NCBI GenBank assembly: GCA_035642415.1
Contig: DASQSI010000246.1
Location: 1 to 9,810 of the forward strand
DNA: 9,810 nucleotides
From: Rubrobacter_F sp035642415
GTDB taxonomy: Bacteria > Actinomycetota > Rubrobacteria > Rubrobacterales > Rubrobacteraceae
Direction: 5' to 3'
The notes under the pieces are model-generated. The model searched no databases, was not told where the DNA came from, and worked only from the letters and a program-made list of their open reading frames with translations. This document shows positions 5,711 through 9,810 of the stretch, piece after piece; within the stretch, counting starts at the first letter, position 1; every line of letters begins with the position of its first letter. Position numbers and translations under genes: made by a program.

Positions 5711-5725
5711 GTCGGGTCTCCCGAC
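5711..5725. terminator. Hairpin between convergent genes
   Basis: GTCGGG-TCT-CCCGAC, a perfect 6-bp stem with a 3-nt loop, lies in the 33-bp gap between the transposase stop (5692) and the minus-strand gene stop (5726). No T run follows in either direction, so it is a weak or rho-assisted bidirectional terminator candidate. Confidence 0.45.
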
Positions 5726-6007
5726 CTATTCGGCGAGGTACCGGCCCTGCGGGGGGCCGGCGAGGAGCCGCCTCACCTCTTCCAGCTGCTCCGGCGTGAT
5801 GTTTCCCACCGACGCCTTGTGGGCCTCCACGCTGTCCCAGACCTCGACGACCACGAACGCTGTCTCGTTGTCCAGGTCCCGCAGCAGCCGGCACGACCTG
5901 CACCCGTCCGAGGCCTCGATCGCGGGCACGATGGAGGCGAGGAAGTCCCGGAGTCCTTGCGCTTGCCCGTCCTTGGCCCGGAACTCGTTGATCCGAGTTA
6001 CGCTCAC
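5726..6007 (-). CDS. Antibiotic biosynthesis monooxygenase (ABM) domain protein
   Basis: A 93-residue protein with the ABM ferredoxin-like fold. It begins VSVTRINEFRAKDGQAQGLR, followed by LASIVPAIEASDGCRSCRL, then ETAFVVVEVWDSVEAHKASV. The middle GC-x-SC-x-L and the VEVW-x-S-x-EAH stretch are the family hallmarks. Members are small cofactor-free monooxygenases acting on quinols or polyketides, or heme-degrading enzymes; the substrate cannot be told here. The frame is open upstream to 6211, but GTG 6007 is preferred: GGGAGG (complement of 6015-6020) sits 7 nt before it and homology starts there. The upstream residues are Arg/Pro-rich and look like GC-rich non-coding sequence. It is convergent with the transposase remnant and shares its high G+C, so both may have arrived together. 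Confidence 0.78.
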   Translation of the reverse strand: MSVTRINEFRAKDGQAQGLRDFLASIVPAIEASDGCRSCRLLRDLDNETAFVVVEVWDSVEAHKASVGNITPEQLEEVRRLLAGPPQGRYLAE

Positions 6008-6709
6008 GAATACGCCTCCCGATCCGTCGTTTGCTTGCCCCACGCCCGTTCTACTGTCGGCGTGTCGATCCGGCAACCCCCGAAACGCGGGGCCCGGTCG
6101 AAGCCGGACGCTTCGCCGGCCCGATGGCCAAGCCCGAGGCGGCGGCCGCGTGAGGTTGGTCGGCATCCCGCGTACCGGCATCCCGCCAACCTCGCGGCAC
6201 GCCCGTGTCACGGGGTTTATGTCCTAGTCTGCTTTGCTTGGCCTTTGCTCTGATAAGAGACCCTATTGGAGGAGGTGTCCCACCGTCATCTGAGCAGTGT
6301 CACTAGTTGATTGGGAATTTGTGTCCTAGTTTGTCCCTGCTTCTCTTGCCAGTACCTCGAGAGCTTCACCTGTGATTCCTAGGGGCTCTAAGCACTTGAG
6401 GCAGGCAGAGCAAGCAGTAGTACCTCTGGCGACTTGTAGGGTCGCTTACACTAATGCGTCGTAAAACCCCTCGCAACCTCTCTAGTAGCGCTCGCGATAA
6501 TTTTAGGCTGAAATATAGGATAAATTAGGAGGGTTTTTGTAACGTGCGCTTCCTCCTTGGGATGTTCCTCCGCCACGGATAACCCTTGCGATTCTGGGCT
6601 TGTACGAACCTCCTAATTGCAGGCTGCCTTAGGGACCGTTGCCTCTGAGGCCTCTCTGAAGTCCGAGAGTTCTGGCGAGCCTAGTTGCGATCTCTAAGAG
6701 CGCCTACCT
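6008..6709. other. Non-coding region between the ABM gene and the DUF2182 gene
   Basis: About 700 bp with no gene I can support. It contains a GAGGTTGG/CCAACCTC inverted repeat (6152-6159, 6186-6193) enclosing two CGGCATCCCGC copies. There is also a 16-nt direct repeat, TTTATGTCCTAGTCTG (6216-6231) and TTTGTGTCCTAGTTTG (6318-6333), exactly 102 bp apart, a small hairpin GCGAC/GTCGC (6429-6445), and a perfect 10-bp inverted repeat AATTAGGAGG (6523-6532) and CCTCCTAATT (6609-6618). G+C drops after about 6215, marking the likely edge of the acquired block. Confidence 0.45.
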
Positions 6710-7531
6710 CTACATAGACTCTACCCTTGAGTACATCTCCTCGAGCCCAGGTTGCTCCATCCCGCCGAGTACGGTGAGCCCCAAGAACACAATGCCAGCT
6801 GCCACCATCACGACGCCCAAGGGGCGCGCGATGCGGTGACTATTGGCCAGCGTCTTCTCGGCGAAGATGATGAGCGCCGCAGTAAACACCAGGGCAAGGT
6901 TCATCATCCCCAGCGCCACTAGCCCCACCATCAAACCCGCGCAGCAGCCCAGGCAGTCGATGCCGTGCAATACTCCTAGCCGCATTGCTCCCGTTGTACC
7001 CGGCTTCCACCTCTGCATGAGGAAGAACAGAGGGCTGCTGCAGCGTACGTGGCAGCTGCGCTTTAGCGCAGTGAACTGGTATACGCCTCCGATTACCAAG
7101 AGCACAGCGGGTAATACAGCCGCCAATCGGCCTATGGTTTCGGCAGCCAAGGCATAGGCGTAGACGGGTAGTCCTGTGACAGCCCAAACCGCAATATAGC
7201 CTGCAAGCAGAGCCGCCGTACCAACCCTTGCCCGAACCGGGCTTAGGCGCTGGTGGGCGACGGTGCGATAGAGCAGGATCAAGGGCAGCGTGGCCGGGAT
7301 CATCATAGCGAGCATCATCGCCGTCCAGCCTAGGACGAACGGAGCAAGGCCGCCCATAGTGCTTATGCTCGCGCTGCTCATAGCTTCCATACCACCCATG
7401 GCGCTCGCCTGGTAAGCAATGTAGGCCCAGCCCGAGAGCGCTAGCACCAGCAAGGCAATTCCCGGAAGCAAATTTTCTCGTCTGCGCCACTGCTCTAGAA
7501 CCGACGCTGTGAAGGCGCTCTCGTGCTCCAT
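6710..7531 (-). CDS. DUF2182 cysteine-containing membrane protein
   Basis: A 273-residue integral membrane protein with about six or seven hydrophobic segments, roughly at 22-41, 61-80, 103-121, 138-156, 195-222 and 236-256. DUF2182 hallmarks are visible: GWTAMMLAMMIPATLP (68-83), YQFTALKRSCHVRCSSPL (151-168) and HGIDCLGCCAGLM (189-201), ending in an AEK stretch (224-226). The family is described as predicted metal-binding membrane proteins; Cys160, Cys164, Cys193, Cys196 and Cys197 are the likely ligands, plus His161 and His189. Substrate and reaction are unknown. ATG 7531 has GGGGAG (complement of 7538-7543) 6 nt upstream. It lies 62 bp downstream of the DUF1326 gene on the same strand, so the two probably form an operon. 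The family assignment is firm and the function open. Confidence 0.85.
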   Translation of the reverse strand: MEHESAFTASVLEQWRRRENLLPGIALLVLALSGWAYIAYQASAMGGMEAMSSASISTMGGLAPFVLGWTAMMLAMMIPATLPLILLYRTVAHQRLSPVRARVGTAALLAGYIAVWAVTGLPVYAYALAAETIGRLAAVLPAVLLVIGGVYQFTALKRSCHVRCSSPLFFLMQRWKPGTTGAMRLGVLHGIDCLGCCAGLMVGLVALGMMNLALVFTAALIIFAEKTLANSHRIARPLGVVMVAAGIVFLGLTVLGGMEQPGLEEMYSRVESM

Positions 7532-7593
7532 GCTGGTCTCCCCTAGAAGATAGGTCGAAAACCCATATAGCTAATACGTACCAGCAGCGGTGA

Positions 7594-8202
7594 TCACCCC
7601 GACCAGGAAAAGGGAGCGGAGTGCCCGTTCTTTCCTACATTGGAGAACTCTAGCCCGAACGCGCTTACGCGAGAGGCAGTCGCCTGGGCCATGGTAAGTG
7701 TCGAGTTTGCCGGATGGAACACGCCTGTTAGCTTGGAAACCTCGCCTTCTGGAGTCTGTGGTGGCACGAAGTCGAGGATCTCAATCTCCGCGAAGTCCCC
7801 TATGCGCACCCGGTGGCGGCGGCCATCATCCTCGTATTCGATGGGAGCCGAAACAATGCCCAGCATCTCTCCCATCAGCGGGGTGAGAACCTCCGGCGGA
7901 CCGCCAAGCTGGCCGGAGAAGACAGCTCCGAGCTTCTCGGCTTGTTGCTGAGAAGCTCCTTCATCCATAAACAAGCCGACTCGCCAGTTACCGTCGGCCA
8001 TAACCTGGGGCGTATCGGCCAGCACGGCCACGGTTAAGCCATTCACGTCTGTTCCATCGATCTCACCGGAATCGATGTGGAAGATCAACACTACCCGGCA
8101 GCGTTCGGTGTCGGCTGGCATCGTGAGACCCGAAGTGGTGCAGGGGCACACCATGTCGCAGGGACAATTCTCGAAGTAAGTTCCTTCTAATCGCCATGCC
8201 AT
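7594..8202 (-). CDS. DUF1326 cysteine-motif protein
   Basis: A 202-residue soluble protein that begins MAWRLEGTYFENCPCDMVCP followed by Cys. Cysteines at 13, 15, 19 and 21 in the pattern C-x-C-x3-C-x-C, plus Cys35, are the DUF1326 hallmark and suggest binding of a soft metal or a redox centre. The rest is a beta-rich domain with GDFAEIEILDF and GVFHPANSTLTM stretches. There is no signal peptide or membrane segment, so it is probably cytoplasmic. It is the first gene of the operon with the DUF2182 membrane protein; the two families are often neighbours, which suggests a joint role such as metal handling, not demonstrated here. The start at ATG 8202 is well supported by AGGAGG (complement of 8210-8215), 7 nt upstream. 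The upstream region carries palindromes and an extended -10 element. Confidence 0.87.
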   Translation of the reverse strand: MAWRLEGTYFENCPCDMVCPCTTSGLTMPADTERCRVVLIFHIDSGEIDGTDVNGLTVAVLADTPQVMADGNWRVGLFMDEGASQQQAEKLGAVFSGQLGGPPEVLTPLMGEMLGIVSAPIEYEDDGRRHRVRIGDFAEIEILDFVPPQTPEGEVSKLTGVFHPANSTLTMAQATASRVSAFGLEFSNVGKNGHSAPFSWSG

Positions 8203-8239
8203 ACTAGCCCCTCCTCTCCCTCGCTTACTCTAGCAGGCA

Positions 8240-8251
8240 AGCCTGCAGGCT
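8240..8251. promoter_or_regulatory. Palindrome in the DUF1326 leader
   Basis: AGCCTGCAGGCT is a perfect 12-bp palindrome. The adjoining GCAGGC (8233-8238) can compete for the GCCTGC half (8241-8246). It lies ~40 bp upstream of the DUF1326 start, in the predicted 5' leader, and could be an operator or a leader hairpin. Confidence 0.4.
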
Positions 8252-8301
8252 AATGACATTATGCCCTCCCATACGGTTCCGCGCACCCCAAATGAGTGCC
8301 C

Positions 8302-8338
8302 TTTATAACAGCTGTTGTCTCAGAGGGGGGGTACCCCC
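8302..8338 (-). promoter_or_regulatory. DUF1326-DUF2182 promoter with G-tract operator candidate
   Basis: On the minus strand an extended -10 element TGTTATAAA ends at 8302, overlapped by the palindrome AACAGCTGTT (8307-8316). Where the -35 would sit is a G-tract palindrome, GGGGGTACCCCC (8327-8338, within a run of seven G). G/C-tract palindromes with a TA centre recall operators of CsoR/RcnR-type metal sensors. No such regulator is encoded in the window, so it would act from elsewhere. No good -35 hexamer is present, consistent with an extended -10 promoter. Confidence 0.45.
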
Positions 8339-8379
8339 TGCAATTACATTTAGTGTGTCATTGTCGATCCTGCACCTGC

Positions 8380-8395
8380 GTCGAAAATTTTCGAC
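8380..8395. promoter_or_regulatory. 16-bp perfect palindrome upstream of the DUF1326 operon
   Basis: GTCGAAAATTTTCGAC is a spacerless perfect palindrome about 180 bp upstream of the DUF1326 start codon. Its AT centre and CG-containing arms fit a dimeric regulator site. No matching copy was found elsewhere in the window. Confidence 0.45.
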
Positions 8396-8533
8396 AAGTA
8401 GGGGTATTGGTAGTTAGGCAGGGGAGGGCGTGAGAGCTTCGAGAATGCCCTCCTAAGCGCCACCCAGGCGAGGGGGGACGAAGGGTAACAACGTAGACGT
8501 CAGGATAGACTGGCGTGCCGGCTCTAGGTACGC

Positions 8534-8577
8534 AAGCCCCGCGCCCCCTGGTTGCTATCCTCTTCGGCACGGGGCTT
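8534..8577. terminator. Terminator-like hairpin
   Basis: AAGCCCCG (8534-8541) and CGGGGCTT (8570-8577) pair over 8 bp around a 28-nt loop, followed by only TAC on the plus strand. An alternative pairing of CGTGCCG (8514-8520) with CGGCACG (8565-8571) overlaps it. No adjacent gene ends here, so its function is unclear. Confidence 0.3.
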
Positions 8578-8878
8578 TACGAACCCCTTGCGCCCGACTC
8601 GCTCCTATTGGCCCGGTCCTATGCCTAGAGAGCCTTACGCCTATCATTACAATCACCGGCAGGCCGCGGGTTTTCCCCTAAATATGCTCCCCGCGGCCTA
8701 GTCTAGGCCCTCTCAGAGCCCCGAAGAGGATGAAGACTCCCATAGACGGTCCATGACCAGAGTACTGCATGAAGCTATAACATGATGCTATAGTTAGAGC
8801 GTTCCGCATATTATGTGGGTGTTGGGCGCAATCCAAAGCAAGGCCGGCAGGATCAGCAAACTACTACGCGCGAGAGCT

Positions 8879-8908
8879 GAGTTTCCCAGAAGACCTTTTG
8901 GCGGAGAC
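8879..8908. repeat. Dispersed repeat GAGTTTCC, copy at 8879
   Basis: GAGTTTCCCAGAAGAC followed after a variable 8 nt by GGAGA. It matches the copy at 9621 in 15 of the first 16 positions. It lies in non-coding sequence. Confidence 0.55.
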
Positions 8909-9176
8909 CCACTGAATAGAGGCAACGGGGCAGCCTACCCCCTATTATCTCTCTGTAGGCGCAAGCTCCTCAGCTAAGTGTGTGCTCTGGCGCACGTAAC
9001 CCTCCCGTAGATAGAAGTATGCTACGACTGTTGCGTAGCTAACCAGAGTAATGCTCGACGCGGAAAGCGGGCTGGGAAAGGAAACACATTAATGTCGTTA
9101 GCAAGAAGCCGTTAGTTAAGAAGACACCCACTCATCTCGTTCTTCGTCTAAAAGCTTTAGGTACTAGGGGTTGTCA

Positions 9177-9617
9177 ATGAAGGAACTGCACAGCGAAATA
9201 GAGATCAACGCCTCCGCACAGCGCGTGTGGGAAGTGCTCGCCGACTTCGCCTCCTACCCTCGGTGGAACCCATTCATCCGCTGGGTCAGCGGCGTGGCTA
9301 GGACCGGGGAGCGCCTCGAAGTCCGCATGCAGCCTTCCGGCTCCACAGGCATGACTTTCCGCCCTGAGATTCTCACAGCAGAGCCAACCAGAGAACTGCG
9401 CTGGCTAGGCCATTTGCTAGTGCCGAAGGTGTTCGACGGAGAACATATCTTCACTATCGAGCCTCTGGCAGAGGAGCGAGTACGCCTTGTCCAGCGAGAG
9501 ATTTTCACTGGCTTACTTGTGCCCTTTGTCATGCGCTTTGTGGAAGCTGACACAAGACGTGGCTTTGAGGAGATGAACCGCGCTCTCAAAGAGCGGGCCG
9601 AAGCGGGGGCCGTGTAG
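9177..9617 (+). CDS. SRPBCC/START-like (polyketide cyclase 2 type) protein
   Basis: A 146-residue protein of the SRPBCC superfamily, the helix-grip fold with a deep ligand pocket. It reads ELHSEIEINASAQRVWEVLA, then DFASYPRWNPFIRWVSG, FRPEILTAEPTRELRWLGHL and, near the end, FVEADTRRGFEEMNRALKER. The INAS-x-x-x-VWEVLADFASYP-x-WNPF opening and the long C-terminal helix are diagnostic of this subgroup (polyketide_cyc2/CoxG-like). Members bind hydrophobic small molecules or act as cyclases or lipid-transfer proteins; the ligand here is unknown. ATG 9177 has AGGGG (9166-9170) 6 nt upstream; a TTG at 9171 is the other possible start. It is monocistronic, with ~970 bp of non-coding DNA before it and a hairpin 146 bp after. 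Confidence 0.85.
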   Translation: MKELHSEIEINASAQRVWEVLADFASYPRWNPFIRWVSGVARTGERLEVRMQPSGSTGMTFRPEILTAEPTRELRWLGHLLVPKVFDGEHIFTIEPLAEERVRLVQREIFTGLLVPFVMRFVEADTRRGFEEMNRALKERAEAGAV

Positions 9618-9620
9618 CTC

Positions 9621-9648
9621 GAGTTTCCGAGAAGACGCCTGTCGGAGA
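9621..9648. repeat. Dispersed repeat GAGTTTCC, copy at 9621
   Basis: GAGTTTCCGAGAAGAC followed by GCCTGTC and GGAGA. It begins 3 bp after the SRPBCC stop codon and shares its left edge with copies at 96 and 8879. Confidence 0.55.
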
Positions 9649-9763
9649 GGCCCAGCAGCACCGAGAAGCATAGGAGTCGCCTTTTCATAACTTGCCAGAG
9701 AGCTCCTCTCGAAGCCGTCACAAGTCTAAGTCTCAAGTCTAGAGTAGGGAGTAGCCCGCTGGC

Positions 9764-9780
9764 ATAGGGGCGGCCCCTAT
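9764..9780 (+). terminator. Terminator-like hairpin after the SRPBCC gene
   Basis: ATAGGGG-CGG-CCCCTAT, a perfect 7-bp stem with a 3-nt loop, followed by TTAG. The T tract is short, so termination would be modest. Just before it, AAGTCT occurs three times (9722, 9728, 9735). Confidence 0.5.
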
Positions 9781-9810
9781 TTAGCTGAGGAATCTCTCCT
9801 TCTGCTTTCT

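Larger units (their letters stand above)
8396..9176. other. Hairpin-rich non-coding stretch
   Basis: No convincing gene is seen. Notable structures: GGAGGGC/GCCCTCC (8423-8429, 8447-8453); AAGCCCCG/CGGGGCTT (8534-8541, 8570-8577), competing with CGTGCCG/CGGCACG (8514-8520, 8565-8571); AGGCCGCGGG/CCCGCGGCCT (8661-8670, 8690-8699), a 10-bp stem with a 19-nt loop; GCTACG/CGTAGC (9021-9026, 9034-9039). A copy of the dispersed repeat GAGTTTCC lies at 8879. It may hold a transfer or second origin function or regulatory RNA. Confidence 0.4.

Noticed and set aside
6008..6211. N-terminal extension of the ABM protein
   Set aside because: Open frame only; Arg/Pro-rich with no homology, and a Shine-Dalgarno sits before GTG 6007.
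6840..7490. 216-codon minus-strand frame within the DUF2182 gene
   Set aside because: Out-of-frame shadow of DUF2182, whose own frame shows membrane segments, family motifs and a ribosome-binding site.
8423..8453. Possible tRNA arm (GGAGGGC/GCCCTCC hairpin with TTCGA)
   Set aside because: No acceptor stem, T arm or anticodon arm can be arranged around it.
8358..8570. 70-codon minus-strand frame starting at a GTG
   Set aside because: No family resemblance, no ribosome-binding site, and it overlaps several hairpins; Arg/Pro/Thr-rich composition looks random.
9254..9736. 160-codon minus-strand frame opposite the SRPBCC gene
   Set aside because: Arg/Ser-rich antisense shadow; the plus-strand gene has clear homology.

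Overview
The window looks like the core of a small iteron plasmid, or an integrated plasmid segment, from a moderately GC-rich bacterium. The gene mix (RPA-type RepA, small ParA plus ribbon-helix-helix partner, DUF1326/DUF2182 pair, AIM24 remnant, muconolactone-isomerase-like protein, SRPBCC protein) suggests Actinomycetota such as Rubrobacter, or Chloroflexota. That assignment comes from family recognition alone and is tentative. No tRNA, rRNA or CRISPR array was seen. One complete replication and partition module in 9.8 kb would fit a whole small replicon, but circularity cannot be shown here.

Layout. Bases 1-234 hold a strong bidirectional terminator, a nested-palindrome repeat and a minus-strand terminator. 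A muconolactone-isomerase-like gene (235-567, minus) is flanked on both sides by the same ~35-bp repeat. The outer copy directly abuts a 5'-truncated AIM24-family remnant (700-930). Bases 931-1691 are non-coding: a GC-rich alternative-hairpin element, then the presumed replication origin with five iterons, a hairpin, and an AT-rich tandem and inverted repeat over the repA promoter. Then come repA (1692-3200), parA (3391-4002) and a ribbon-helix-helix partner gene (3999-4361). The par pair is bracketed by two near-identical palindromic sites, and a 26-bp perfect palindrome covers the parA start codon.

Bases 4362-4727 are AT-rich and repeat-containing. They lead into a GC-richer block with a broken DDE transposase (4728-5692, one frameshift at a G run) and a convergent antibiotic-biosynthesis-monooxygenase-like gene (5726-6007, minus). 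About 700 bp without a gene follow. Then comes a minus-strand operon of DUF1326 (7594-8202) and DUF2182 (6710-7531). Both proteins carry clustered cysteines, and a G-tract palindrome lies behind an extended -10 element upstream. A ~970-bp hairpin-rich non-coding stretch precedes an SRPBCC/START-like gene (9177-9617, plus) and a terminator-like hairpin.

How it works together. RepA presumably binds the iterons, melts the AT-rich tract and represses its own promoter; its C-terminus resembles DnaA domain I and may recruit the helicase. ParA and the ribbon-helix-helix protein would partition the plasmid through the flanking palindromes. The DUF1326/DUF2182 pair is the best candidate for selectable cargo, perhaps metal related, but its function is not known from the sequence. 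The most unusual points are the RepA/DnaA-like fusion, the palindrome arrangement around parA with a probably leaderless mRNA, and the G-tract operator candidate in front of the cysteine-rich pair.
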